32,524 nucleotides of DNA from Flavobacteriaceae bacterium. Lineage in GTDB: Bacteria > Bacteroidota > Bacteroidia > Flavobacteriales > Flavobacteriaceae. Where the stretch lies: positions 1 to 32,524 of the forward strand of contig JAHEHF010000034.1 in NCBI GenBank assembly GCA_024644745.1, written 5' to 3'. Made by a program: the position numbers and the translations under genes. Under the pieces are notes generated by a model. It worked only from the letters and a program-made list of their open reading frames with translations. It had not been told where the DNA came from and did not search any database. Numbering within the stretch: the stretch's first letter is position 1; the number at the start of each line of letters is the position of its first letter. Positions 7,717 to 16,312 of this stretch are shown here, in pieces.

Positions 7717-9120
7717 CTATTTTCCAATACAGAAATTAGCAAAGATATTACCCAGCAGGTCATCGGTGGTAATTTCTCCAGTGATCTCACCCAGATGGAA
7801 AAGGGCCTGACGGATATCAATGGCCATCAGGTCACTCGAGATGTTTTGGTCCATGCCTTTTTGTACTTCATTCAGGGCTTCGAAGGCCTTGTTCAGGGCC
7901 TCAAAATGCCTTGAATTACTTACAACGGTCTGTTGGTTGCTCAGGGCACCGGCATTGACAAGACGGGTCAGGTGATTGATCAAGGTATCCAATCCGGTTT
8001 TTTGTCTGGCAGAGATCAGGATCCATTGGGGTCGTTCGGCTTCAATATTTTCGATTTCATCCTTTGTAAGGGTATCTGCCTTGTTAATGACTGTCAGGAC
8101 CTTTTTGTCAGGATATTCATGTTTGAGCTCCTTTGTTTTATTGATCCAGTCTCTTAGGTCAACTATTTTTTCCGCATCGATCAGGTGCAGCACAAGCTGT
8201 GCCTTTTCGATGTTCTCAAATGTCTTTTTGATCCCGATATTTTCCACGACGTCCTGGGTATCCCTGATGCCGGCCGTATCGATAAATCTATAGGTGACTC
8301 CATGTAGCGCAATTTCATCTTCAATAGCATCACGGGTGGTACCCGCGATATCACTGACTATCGCTTTTTCTTCATTTAGCAAGGCATTCAGCAGGGTCGA
8401 TTTTCCCACGTTGGGTTCCCCTACAATGGCAACGGGAATCCCGTTTTTTAAAACATTGCCCAGGGCAAAAGAATCGATAAGCCTTTTGATCACATTCAAA
8501 ATTTTAGAGATCAGTTCCTGAAACTCAGTTCTGTCAGCAAATTCCACGTCTTCTTCCGAAAAATCGAGTTCCAGTTCTATCAGGGAGGCAAAATTCAGTA
8601 GTTCAGCCCTCAGTGACTCGATTTCATTTGAGAATCCGCCACGCATCTGCTGCATGGCTATATTGTGTGAAGCCTGTGAGTCAGAGGCGATCAGGTCTGC
8701 AACGGCTTCGGCCTGGCTGAGGTCCATTTTACCGTTCAAAAAGGCCCGGAGCGTAAATTCTCCTGCCTCTGCATGACGTGCACCCTGCTTTAAAAAGAAC
8801 TGAAGGATCTCCTGCTGTATATAAGCCGAACCATGGCATGAAATTTCCACTACGTTTTCTCCTGTATAAGAATGAGGAGCCCTGAATACGGTAACCAGTG
8901 CTTCATCGATGACCCGATTATTGTCTGTAATCCAACCGAGGTGAACCGTATGGGAGGAAACCTTGGAGAGTTTTTTTCCTTTTTTTTTGGACTTAAAACA
9001 ACCATCGACCAGATCAATGGCCCGCTCGCCCGATAACCGGATCACAGCAATTGCCCCAACGCCATAAGACGTGGCCAATGCAATAATCGTATCTTGTGAG
9101 ATGCCTGAACGGGTATCCAT
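7717..9120 (-). CDS. mnmE: tRNA uridine-5-carboxymethylaminomethyl modification GTPase MnmE (TrmE)
   Basis: With MnmG this GTPase modifies the wobble uridine of tRNAs reading NNA/NNG codons. I chose ATG 9120 (467 aa) over ATG 9162 because homologs begin a few residues before the DTIIALAT motif and the usual length is 450-470. The N-terminal folate-binding domain covers about 1-120 (YGVGAIAVIRLSG); the G domain has GEPNVGKST (G1), DTAGI (G3), NKAD (G4) and an SA element (G5). The protein ends with CIGK, the C-terminal motif needed for the modification reaction. All functional residues appear intact. It is transcribed leftwards and is divergent from the DUF4870 gene, with a -7-like element in between. 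Confidence 0.96.
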   Translation of the reverse strand: MDTRSGISQDTIIALATSYGVGAIAVIRLSGERAIDLVDGCFKSKKKGKKLSKVSSHTVHLGWITDNNRVIDEALVTVFRAPHSYTGENVVEISCHGSAYIQQEILQFFLKQGARHAEAGEFTLRAFLNGKMDLSQAEAVADLIASDSQASHNIAMQQMRGGFSNEIESLRAELLNFASLIELELDFSEEDVEFADRTEFQELISKILNVIKRLIDSFALGNVLKNGIPVAIVGEPNVGKSTLLNALLNEEKAIVSDIAGTTRDAIEDEIALHGVTYRFIDTAGIRDTQDVVENIGIKKTFENIEKAQLVLHLIDAEKIVDLRDWINKTKELKHEYPDKKVLTVINKADTLTKDEIENIEAERPQWILISARQKTGLDTLINHLTRLVNAGALSNQQTVVSNSRHFEALNKAFEALNEVQKGMDQNISSDLMAIDIRQALFHLGEITGEITTDDLLGNIFANFCIGK

Positions 9121-9182
9121 AGCTGCTAATGTTATTTTTGTTTTTGGCAAAGGTACATACATTTCATGTGAAATGGATGTAA

Positions 9183-9190
9183 CAAATATA
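9183..9190 (-). promoter_or_regulatory. Candidate -7 element (TATATTTG) for mnmE
   Basis: Exact TAnnTTTG match on the minus strand, 62 nt upstream of the chosen mnmE start. A convincing -33 TTG was not found. Confidence 0.45.
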
Positions 9191-9221
9191 ATCGCTTCGC
9201 GTCCTATTGAAAAATAATCAT

Positions 9222-9560
9222 ATGAGAGAAGACAGACAGACCCTGATGTTGGCCCATTTGAGCCAGTTGCTTGATCTTGTAACAGGTTTCGGAGGCTTTT
9301 TAGTGCCGCTGATCATCTGGATCACTAATAAAGACAAGATCTATGACATGGACGAACAGGGTAAAGGCATTATCAATTTTCAACTGAGCATGTTCCTGTA
9401 TGCACTGATCTGTGTGCCGCTTATATTGCTTCTTGGTCTGGGCTTTATTGGTTTGATCGGAATTGGAATTCTTTGCCTGGTTTTCCCAGTCATCAATGCC
9501 ATAAAGGTCAACAATGGTGAAGCTCCTCATTATCCGTTGAGCATTCAATTTATCAAATAG
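9222..9560 (+). CDS. DUF4870 domain membrane protein
   Basis: 112 aa from ATG 9222; a TTG at 9207 would add five residues. The family pattern of DUF4870 is clear: a short polar start, a hydrophobic segment leading into FLVPLIIW, the TNKDKIYDMDEQGKGIINFQ cytosolic loop, then two hydrophobic helices (about 52-100) and an ending in HYPLSIQFIK. It is a small inner-membrane protein of unknown function, often annotated as Tic20-like. The same domain occurs fused to a helix-turn-helix at 6350-6925. It stands alone on the plus strand, 6 nt from the end of the convergent MiaE-type gene, so little space remains for a terminator. Confidence 0.85.
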   Translation: MREDRQTLMLAHLSQLLDLVTGFGGFLVPLIIWITNKDKIYDMDEQGKGIINFQLSMFLYALICVPLILLLGLGFIGLIGIGILCLVFPVINAIKVNNGEAPHYPLSIQFIK

Positions 9561-9566
9561 AACGAT

Positions 9567-10148
9567 CTATCCGTGAACTTTTGCTGAAGTACCCCTGTTT
9601 TTCATGAATTCAGCTTCGTAAGCCAACAGGCCTTCCCATTTTTGGTCCACCACCTTTCGGTCCTGGAACTTACGTGCAAATCCAAGAAAAACCGTGTAAT
9701 GGTTGGCTTCAGAAACCATCAGGTCCCTGTAAAATTCTGACAGGTTTTCATCTTCTATATTTTCTGAAAACACCTTAAAACGTTCACAACTTCTCGCTTC
9801 AATCAGGGCAGCGATGAGCAGTCGCTGGATCAGGGCATCTGTGCGATCTTTGGTTTTTTTAAAATAGGTGTGAAGGTGTTTTGCGTAATCATTGGTCTGT
9901 TCACGGCCCAGTACCATGCCTCGCTCAACCATAAATTCATGCACCATTTTAAAATGCTCCATCTCTTCAATGGCAATATCACTCATGGCCCTGACAAGGT
10001 CTGTTTCTTCAGAATAATTGATGATGATCGACACGGCATTAGAGGCAGCTTTTTGCTCGGCAAAAGCATGGTCGGTGAGCACCTGTTGCAAGCCATTTCT
10101 GGCGACCTCCACCCATGAGGTTGCGGTTTCAAATTTTAATCCTAACAT
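9567..10148 (-). CDS. miaE: MiaE-type tRNA 2-methylthio-N6-isopentenyladenosine hydroxylase
   Basis: 193 aa, matching the non-haem diiron tRNA-(ms2io6A37) hydroxylase family. Ligands for a ferritin-like diiron site are all visible: E31 in the HAFAEQKAA helix, E62-x-x-H65 (EEMEHF), E117 (LIEARSCERF) and E147-x-x-H150 (SEANHY). The enzyme hydroxylates the isopentenyl side chain of modified A37 in tRNAs reading U-starting codons, using O2. It needs MiaA and MiaB products as substrate; those genes are not here. Bacteroidota members of this family are distant from the Salmonella enzyme, so the exact substrate is less certain than the fold. It converges with the DUF4870 gene on its right-hand neighbour side at 9560. 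Confidence 0.9.
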   Translation of the reverse strand: MLGLKFETATSWVEVARNGLQQVLTDHAFAEQKAASNAVSIIINYSEETDLVRAMSDIAIEEMEHFKMVHEFMVERGMVLGREQTNDYAKHLHTYFKKTKDRTDALIQRLLIAALIEARSCERFKVFSENIEDENLSEFYRDLMVSEANHYTVFLGFARKFQDRKVVDQKWEGLLAYEAEFMKNRGTSAKVHG

Positions 10149-10188
10149 GTTTTTTGTTTTGAAGTTGTCAAACCCGATTTCGATAGTG

Positions 10189-10196
10189 CAAATGTA
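10189..10196 (-). promoter_or_regulatory. Candidate -7 element (TACATTTG) for the miaE-like gene
   Basis: Exact TAnnTTTG on the minus strand followed by CA, 41 nt upstream of the ATG at 10148. The -33 element is not clear. Confidence 0.45.
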
Positions 10197-10274
10197 AAAT
10201 TTATATTCGACATGAATTGTTTAACAACCTTTGATATTCTTAAAAAAAGTCTATTTTAGAGAAAAATTTGCGAA

Positions 10275-12476
10275 TTGAAAAAACTTGAACGCAGTTTAAA
10301 TTTAACTTCAGTAATTGCGATCAGCATAGGTGGCATGCTTGGAAGTGGCATTTTTGTCCTTCCCGGAATCGCTGCGGCAAAAACAGGCTCCTCGATCTGG
10401 CTGGCCTATTTGCTTGCAGCAGTATGCATCCTGCCCGCGGCACTTTCAAAATCTGAACTGGCTACTGCCATGCCCTCATCAGGAGGTACTTATCTCTATA
10501 TTGAAAGGGCCTTTGGACCGATTTTCGGGACCATTGCCGGATTGGGTTTGTGGCTCTCTCTTTTGTTGAAAAGCGCTTTTGCCCTTGTTGGATTTGGCGC
10601 CTACCTTTCTATATTGGCCAATGCCTCCAATGGTTTTACCAAGTACATTTCCTTGTTCTTTCTTCTGATCATTTTGTTTCTCAATATTAACGGTGTGAAA
10701 AAAGTAGGGAAGGTGCAAATTGTTGTGGTGAGTATTTCTTTGATCACACTGGTAACCCTTTTTATTTTTGGTGTACCTGAAGTGGATCCGGTTTTGCTGG
10801 ATCCATTTTATTCTGACGGTTCCGTGGGCCTGATCTCTACGGTGGCTTTTGTTTATATTTCTTATGCCGGGGTGACCAAGGTTGCTGCCATTGCCGGAGA
10901 AATCAAGAATCCAAGCAAGAACCTGCCCAGGGCTATGATACTTTCTTTATTTATCATGACCATGATTTACGTGTTCATTGCTTTTACCCTCGTAGGGAAT
11001 ATTCCTATGGAGACCCTGGGCACTGACCTCAAACCCATTTACACCCTGGGTGAAATTCTTGGTGGTTCGTACGTAGGTTACGCGGTGGCCATTGTTGGGG
11101 TGATCACCCTGATCTCTATGGCCAATTCAGGAGTGCTGGCGGCATCCCGCTTCCCTTTTGCCATGGCGATTGACAAGTTGCTTCCTGAATTTGTTGGAAA
11201 GATTCATTCCAGGTTCCTGACACCCGTGTGGGCCATTGTGCTGACTTGTCTGACCATGGCACTGGTGATCCTGTTTCTGGATGTTGAAAAGATTGCCAAA
11301 CTGGCTTCGGCTTTTATGGTCATGATGTTCATTTCAGTAAATCTTTGTGTGGTGATCTTAAGAGAGACTTCTGCACAATGGTACAATCCGACCTATAAAT
11401 CACCTTTATATCCCTTTGTTCAAATATTTGGAATTGTATCAGGCATCATACTCCTGATATTTCTTGGCTTTCTTCCTTTTGTGTCTATACTGACCATTTT
11501 CATCATTGGTTTTGTCATTTATCATTATATCGGAAAAAAGACGGCCAGAACAGGGGTGTTGCGAAAATACGGGCACAGACCAGCGCTTTATCTTTTGTAT
11601 AAAAAGAAAAAAAACGGTCAAAGAGAATACAGTAATGGAGAAAAGATCAACAATCCAGTTCTGGACGGTAAGATTGCTTCAGACGCAGGGGTAGTGATCC
11701 CGCTGCTGGGAAATGAAAAATCTCCTGAAATGCTGGTGGAAATAGGTGCCGCACTGAACAAAAAGGAGATCACTCAAACGGTACACATTACCGAGGTCCC
11801 GAACCAGACTTTTCTGGATGCTGTCATGGAAGAAAATCCGATGATCCATTCTCTGGGGCGCCGATTCAGCGGGCTGGCAAAGGCAAGAAAGGTGAAATTG
11901 GATTTTGAAGCGGTTGTTACCCATGACCTTTCAGAGACCATTAGGGAGCTTAGTGAGCAAACCCATTGTGACTGGATGGTCATGGGCTGGGATGCCAGGG
12001 CTCATAAAGGCTTGCTGGTGCGCAACCCGATAGGGTGGTTCGTTACCCATGTGAACTCAGATTTTGCCTTGTTCCGTGATAATGGGGTAAGACATATTTC
12101 AAAGGTGGTCATGGCCCTCAGGCCCGGAAGAAAGGACAAGAATTTTGTCGCCATTGCCGACAGGGTTTGTCTCTTCTACGGAGCTTCTCTCACCCTGCTT
12201 CATGTTGTGCCCGAATCAATGTCAGCTGATGCCGTTGAGAAAATGGAGATTGGATCAACCAACCTGCTGAAAAAGGCCAAAAGTGAATCCAAGGTATTGG
12301 TAAAGCATTCGAATGACCCCATTGAAAAGATCACTGATATGTCAGCAGAATACGACTTGCTGATCATTGGTACACCTGAAAAAGACAATTGGCAAAACGT
12401 TCTTTTTGGTAAAAACAAAGACAAATTTGCAGATCATTCTGTTTGTTCGGTCCTGCGTCTTACTGTAAAAGATTAA
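10275..12476 (+). CDS. APC-family amino acid permease with C-terminal universal stress protein domains
   Basis: 733 aa starting from TTG. The first ~430 residues are an amino acid-polyamine-organocation transporter with about twelve helices; the helix-1 substrate motif GGMLGSGIFVLPG is at 19-31. After a basic linker (near residues 425-455) the remaining ~270 residues are soluble and fall into two universal-stress-protein-like halves (about 465-600, beginning VVIPLLGNEKSPEML, and about 610-733, with LLIIGTPEKDNW near the nucleotide-binding end). Such fusions are known for APC and cation transporters and are thought to couple transport to adenine nucleotide or stress state; that role is inference. 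The stop is 6 nt from the end of the convergent dnaX tail. Substrate unknown. Confidence 0.88.
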   Translation: MKKLERSLNLTSVIAISIGGMLGSGIFVLPGIAAAKTGSSIWLAYLLAAVCILPAALSKSELATAMPSSGGTYLYIERAFGPIFGTIAGLGLWLSLLLKSAFALVGFGAYLSILANASNGFTKYISLFFLLIILFLNINGVKKVGKVQIVVVSISLITLVTLFIFGVPEVDPVLLDPFYSDGSVGLISTVAFVYISYAGVTKVAAIAGEIKNPSKNLPRAMILSLFIMTMIYVFIAFTLVGNIPMETLGTDLKPIYTLGEILGGSYVGYAVAIVGVITLISMANSGVLAASRFPFAMAIDKLLPEFVGKIHSRFLTPVWAIVLTCLTMALVILFLDVEKIAKLASAFMVMMFISVNLCVVILRETSAQWYNPTYKSPLYPFVQIFGIVSGIILLIFLGFLPFVSILTIFIIGFVIYHYIGKKTARTGVLRKYGHRPALYLLYKKKKNGQREYSNGEKINNPVLDGKIASDAGVVIPLLGNEKSPEMLVEIGAALNKKEITQTVHITEVPNQTFLDAVMEENPMIHSLGRRFSGLAKARKVKLDFEAVVTHDLSETIRELSEQTHCDWMVMGWDARAHKGLLVRNPIGWFVTHVNSDFALFRDNGVRHISKVVMALRPGRKDKNFVAIADRVCLFYGASLTLLHVVPESMSADAVEKMEIGSTNLLKKAKSESKVLVKHSNDPIEKITDMSAEYDLLIIGTPEKDNWQNVLFGKNKDKFADHSVCSVLRLTVKD

Positions 12477-12482
12477 ATGGGG

Positions 12483-13199
12483 TCAGAGATCCAGGTTAAA
12501 GGTTTTGCGAAGCAGCGAGATGTCTTTATTTTTTTCTTTGAGCAATTCGTATTTTTCCTGGGGTGTATAGGCAAACCTTTTTGAAGTATCTTCATTAACT
12601 CTGATTTCAAAATCAATACTGTAATTGTTCAGGGCTTTTCTAATGTGTTTCAGTACTTTGGGCCTTACTTTTAAAAGCTCAAGTTTCATCATCTCATTCG
12701 GATAACTCAGCTGAATCAGGTGTCCTTTTAATCCGGGGGCATCTGCTTTTAGGATAGAAGCAAGAATTTTCTCCCCTTTGTCGTGCAGTGATTCCACATA
12801 GTCAGTCCAGACCTTGATAAAAGCTTCCTTGGAGAACGGATCCTGTGGAAGGTCCTTGGGGGAAACTTTTGCGGCCTCCATGCTTTTAGCCTTCGCTTCT
12901 TCTTCCTTTTTTCGCTTTAAACTCGATAAAGACAAGGCTGAGTTTCTTCTTCCGGAAGGTTGAATTGCCTTTGGTTTCAACGGCTTGGGAGTGGGTGGTG
13001 CTTTGATCGGTTCAGCCGGAGTAGATTTAATTTTTTCTGTTGGTGTTTTATCTGATGCCCGTAAAGCGGGTTCAGGTCTGTTTCTCTTTACAGTAACCGG
13101 TTCCTCAATTTTTTCCACAGAATGTGTGGTCAAAAAATGAATGGAGGGAATTATAAAACGTTTAGATTTTTTTTTTGCCATCAAAAGTGATGGATGCAA
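12483..13199 (-). CDS. dnaX: Tau-like C-terminal part of DNA polymerase III subunit DnaX, in a different frame from the N-terminal part
   Basis: 238-codon frame overlapping the end of the DnaX ATPase gene by 38 nt. It has the features of the C-terminal region of flavobacterial DnaX: a KSKRFIIPSIHF entry segment, a long Pro/Lys-rich linker (about residues 40-110), then a folded end (about 120-238) that finishes with KYELLKEKNKDISLLRKTFNLDL. The likely reading is not independent translation but entry from the upstream frame: removing one A from the A10 run at 13167-13176 fuses the two into a single protein of about 585 aa. An ATG at 13181-13179 (reading MAKKKSKRF) could also allow separate initiation. 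Whether it is a pseudogene-like break, a slippage product or a sequencing error cannot be settled here. Confidence 0.75.
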   Translation of the reverse strand: MHPSLLMAKKKSKRFIIPSIHFLTTHSVEKIEEPVTVKRNRPEPALRASDKTPTEKIKSTPAEPIKAPPTPKPLKPKAIQPSGRRNSALSLSSLKRKKEEEAKAKSMEAAKVSPKDLPQDPFSKEAFIKVWTDYVESLHDKGEKILASILKADAPGLKGHLIQLSYPNEMMKLELLKVRPKVLKHIRKALNNYSIDFEIRVNEDTSKRFAYTPQEKYELLKEKNKDISLLRKTFNLDL

Positions 13200-14241
13200 T
13201 TTTCATTAAAGACAGTTCAATCAGCAGGCGCCGGTTTTTGCTCGCCTTGTAGTTCAGATCGCATTCGTTGGCCAGGTCAATCGAACGCATCAAAAAGCGC
13301 AGGTCAGCCTTTTTTGATTGTTCCAGGTATTGTTTTTTAGCGGCATCTCCAACCTCCAGCAATTGAGTTGTTGCCGGATCCTTGGCCACCAGAAGGTCCC
13401 TGAAATGGGAGGCCAGTCCGTTGATAAAATGATGTCCTTCAAAACCTTTGGCCATGATATTGTTCAAAGAAACCAGCACCTGGGGGATATTGTTGTCCAA
13501 AAGCAGGTCCGTTACCTGAAAATAGACGTCATAATCAAGAACGTTGAGATTTTCTGAAACGGCTTTTCTCGTAAGGTTCGTGCCTGAATAACTCACGACC
13601 CGGTCAAAAATGGACAAGGCATCTCTCAAAGCGCCATCGGCCTTTTGGGCAATGATATGCAGGGCATCATCTTCGGCCTCAATTTTTTCATCTTTAGCAA
13701 TATAATGAAGGTAATTTTTGATATCGAGGACTCCAATTCGTTTAAAATCAAAGATCTGACATCTGGAAAGGATGGTGGGTATGATTTTGTGCTTCTCGGT
13801 TGTCGCCAGGATGAAGATCGCATGGGCCGGCGGTTCTTCCAGGGTTTTCAAAAAGGCGTTAAAGGCAGACTGCGACAGCATGTGCACCTCATCTATGATA
13901 TAGACTTTAAATTTTCCAGTTTGCGGCGGAATCCTGACCTGGTCATTCAGTGTTCTGATGTCTTCCACAGAGTTGTTGGAAGCCGCATCAAGTTCGAAGA
14001 TGTTAAATGCAAAATCCTCGTCTTCAGGGTGCTGCTCCATGCTTTCCTGGTTGATCCTTTTGGCAAGTATCCTTGCGCAGGTCGTTTTGCCAACCCCTCT
14101 CGGGCCTGTAAATAAAAGCGCCTGTGCCAGATGGTTATTCTTTATAGCATTTTCCAGGGTGTTCGTAATGGCCTCCTGGCCTACGACATCACCAAATACC
14201 TGTGGTCGGTATTTTCGGGCTGATACTATAAAATGTTCCAT
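13162..14241 (-). CDS. dnaX: DNA polymerase III subunit gamma (DnaX clamp-loader ATPase, domains I-III)
   Basis: 359 aa as read. It opens and loads the sliding clamp as part of the clamp loader. Motifs in order: Walker A GPRGVGKTT at 46-54, Walker B IIDEVHML, the SRCQIFDF sensor region, and the domain III helical collar ending in LLIELSLMKIASITFDG. The four-cysteine zinc module present in E. coli DnaX (between Walker A and the ELDAASNN stretch) is missing: the corresponding segment has no cysteine. The frame ends with KKKI and a TAA right after ten A residues, exactly where domain III stops. This is the shape of the shorter gamma form. A promoter with TTG-N20-TACATTTG lies just upstream, which supports the ATG at 14241. 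Confidence 0.93.
   Translation of the reverse strand: MEHFIVSARKYRPQVFGDVVGQEAITNTLENAIKNNHLAQALLFTGPRGVGKTTCARILAKRINQESMEQHPEDEDFAFNIFELDAASNNSVEDIRTLNDQVRIPPQTGKFKVYIIDEVHMLSQSAFNAFLKTLEEPPAHAIFILATTEKHKIIPTILSRCQIFDFKRIGVLDIKNYLHYIAKDEKIEAEDDALHIIAQKADGALRDALSIFDRVVSYSGTNLTRKAVSENLNVLDYDVYFQVTDLLLDNNIPQVLVSLNNIMAKGFEGHHFINGLASHFRDLLVAKDPATTQLLEVGDAAKKQYLEQSKKADLRFLMRSIDLANECDLNYKASKNRRLLIELSLMKIASITFDGKKKI
13167..13176 (-). other. dnaX: A10 slippery run within dnaX
   Basis: Ten consecutive A residues on the coding (minus) strand, preceded by GGC and followed by TCTAAACG. In frame it reads GGC AAA AAA AAA ATC TAA (stop); with nine A residues it reads on into the tail frame (KKKSKRF). Homopolymers of this kind cause RNA-polymerase slippage in Thermus dnaX, and E. 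coli dnaX uses ribosomal slippage at A AAA AAG. Confidence 0.8.
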
Positions 14242-14262
14242 GTAATTGTTCGTTGTAGCTCA

Positions 14263-14293
14263 CAAATGTATGAATTAAGACAGGTATTTACAA
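14263..14293 (-). promoter_or_regulatory. dnaX promoter, TTG-N20-TACATTTG
   Basis: On the minus strand TTG at 14293-14291, exactly 20 nt, then TACATTTG at 14270-14263, ending 21 nt before the dnaX ATG. Both boxes and the spacing agree with the Bacteroidota housekeeping promoter. It gives dnaX its own promoter, independent of the acyl-CoA ligase gene upstream on the same strand. Confidence 0.7.
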
Positions 14294-14425
14294 CTAAAAA
14301 AAGCGCACAGCATAAAAGGTAAAAAACATAAAAGGAACAAGGATCTCTAAAGTGGTGATAGTGAGGGCTACACAAAGTCCATACGCCTTAATATGCACCT
14401 TAAAACTTTTGTTTTCTCTTTCCGA

Positions 14426-16201
14426 TCAGCCGTAGATCTCTGTATAAAGGTGTTTGTACTTTTGCAGGATCATCTCTCTTTTTGGTTTGAAAGTAGGGGT
14501 AAGGAGGTTGTTGTCTACGGACCAAACCTCAGGGGTCATCTTAATTCTCTTGATCATTTCCCACTTTCCGAAATGCTGGTTTCCAATTTCAATTTCTTCC
14601 ATGATACGGTCCTTCACGGCCTTGTTCGTTACGATTTCTTCAGGTGTTTTTCCGCAATCCACGTTGTGTCTCCTGGCCCATTCCTTAACAAATTCAAAAT
14701 TGGGCTGTAAAATGGCAGCAGGCATTTTTTGCCCTTCACCAATAACCAGAATCTGTTCAATAAAACGTGACTGTTTCATCTCGTTTTCCAAAAGGGTGGG
14801 AGAAATATATTTGCCGCCAGAGGTTTTGAAGATCTCTTTTTTGCGACCTGTGATCTTTAAAAAGCCTTCTTTGTCGATTTCGCCCTTGTCACCGGTGTGA
14901 AAATATTCACCGCTCATGACTTCAGCGGTTTTCTTCGGGTCCTTGTAGTAGCCCAACATGATATTGGGGCCCTTGACCAGGATTTCACCGTCATCCTCTA
15001 TTTTTACAGAAACATTGGCAATAGGTTTGCCTACGGTTCCGACTTTGAAATTTTCATCTTCGTAGACATTGACACTAACCACGGGTGAAGTTTCTGTCAG
15101 GCCATAGCCTTCGAGGATCTGCATGCCTGCCGCCGTAAATATTCTGGTCAGCCTGGGTTGCAGGGCCGCTGATCCTGAGACCATATTGTTTAAATTTCCT
15201 CCAAGGGCCAGTTTCCATTTGCTGAAGATGAGCTTTCTGGCCAGGGCCAGTTTTTTTTCATAGAACCACCCATTCCTGCCATAGGGTTCGTAGGCAAGTC
15301 CAATTTTAACGGCCCAGAAAAACAATGATTTTTTTATACCGGTCAGGTCAGTGCCTTTGGAGATGATGCTGTCGTATATTTTTTCAAGTAATCTGGGAAC
15401 CACACTCATAAAATCTGGTTGAACCTCCCTTACATTGTCGGCTATCTTTTCAATGGATTCGGCATAGTGAATTGTGACACCTGAATAGATGTACAGATAG
15501 TGCAGCATGCGCTCAAAAACATGGCAAACAGGCAAAAAGCTCAGTACATTTTTGATGTCTTTTAAAAATGGTAATCCGGCAACCGTATCTTTGACGTTAC
15601 TCACAAGATTGTTATGGGAGAGCATCACACCTTTGGGAACGCCTGTAGTGCCTGAGGTGTAAATGATTGTGGCCAGGTCATCCGGCTTCACTTTACTTTT
15701 CATCTCTTCAACAGTATCCTGGAGCGCAGTGTCAGAACCTTTGGTATAAACTTCTTCCCAGAAGTTACAGCCTTTGATCCTTTCAAAGGAGAATATCCCT
15801 TTGAGGCTTTTGACTTCCGGCATTACCGCATTCGCTTTTACAAAAAGGGCCTCATCAGAAAGGAAACAATACTTTACTTCTGCATGGTTAAAAATATATT
15901 TGTAATCAGCTTCGGAAATCGTGGGATAAACCGGAATATTGACTGCTCCGATCTGAAGAATAGCGAGGTCCATCAGGTTCCATTCGGTTCGGTTTGTTGA
16001 AGAGATCAACGCTATTTTATCTCCCTGTTTTACACCCATGGCCAGCAGACCCCTGCTGAGTATATTGGCCTTGTCAATAAATTCTTTAGACGAAACAGCT
16101 ACCCAGGATCCACTCGTTTTGGACACCAGTGATTTTGTCAAATTATGTTTTTCCAGCTGGTGATAAGCAAAATCAAAAATTCTTGTAATTTCTACTGGCA
16201 T
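14426..16201 (-). CDS. Long-chain fatty acid--CoA ligase (AMP-forming)
   Basis: 591 aa, the length of bacterial/plant-type long-chain acyl-CoA synthetases. It activates fatty acids with ATP and CoA through an acyl-adenylate. The phosphate-binding P-loop YTSGTTGVPKG is at 181-191; the adenylate-binding EGYGLTETSP motif, the GDKGEID stretch and the C-terminal hinge GRKKEIFKTSGGKY with catalytic lysine are all present. No signal peptide; probably cytosolic or peripheral at the inner membrane. It is divergent from pheT (205 nt between) and is followed by 184 nt containing the dnaX promoter. Chain-length preference cannot be read from sequence, so no gene symbol is assigned. Confidence 0.92.
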   Translation of the reverse strand: MPVEITRIFDFAYHQLEKHNLTKSLVSKTSGSWVAVSSKEFIDKANILSRGLLAMGVKQGDKIALISSTNRTEWNLMDLAILQIGAVNIPVYPTISEADYKYIFNHAEVKYCFLSDEALFVKANAVMPEVKSLKGIFSFERIKGCNFWEEVYTKGSDTALQDTVEEMKSKVKPDDLATIIYTSGTTGVPKGVMLSHNNLVSNVKDTVAGLPFLKDIKNVLSFLPVCHVFERMLHYLYIYSGVTIHYAESIEKIADNVREVQPDFMSVVPRLLEKIYDSIISKGTDLTGIKKSLFFWAVKIGLAYEPYGRNGWFYEKKLALARKLIFSKWKLALGGNLNNMVSGSAALQPRLTRIFTAAGMQILEGYGLTETSPVVSVNVYEDENFKVGTVGKPIANVSVKIEDDGEILVKGPNIMLGYYKDPKKTAEVMSGEYFHTGDKGEIDKEGFLKITGRKKEIFKTSGGKYISPTLLENEMKQSRFIEQILVIGEGQKMPAAILQPNFEFVKEWARRHNVDCGKTPEEIVTNKAVKDRIMEEIEIGNQHFGKWEMIKRIKMTPEVWSVDNNLLTPTFKPKREMILQKYKHLYTEIYG

Positions 16202-16312
16202 GTGAAAATAATTAGAGTTGACGCAAATTAATCAAATAAAGTTAATAATTAAAATCCTTCTGCAAAGCGTAAATTTTGAAGGGAATATAAGGTCAAAAAT
16301 CGTTCAAATGTA

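Noticed and set aside
12483-13199. DnaX tail as an unrelated independent gene
   Set aside because: Its content matches the C-terminal region of flavobacterial DnaX and it abuts the ATPase part through an A10 run, so it is treated as part of dnaX.
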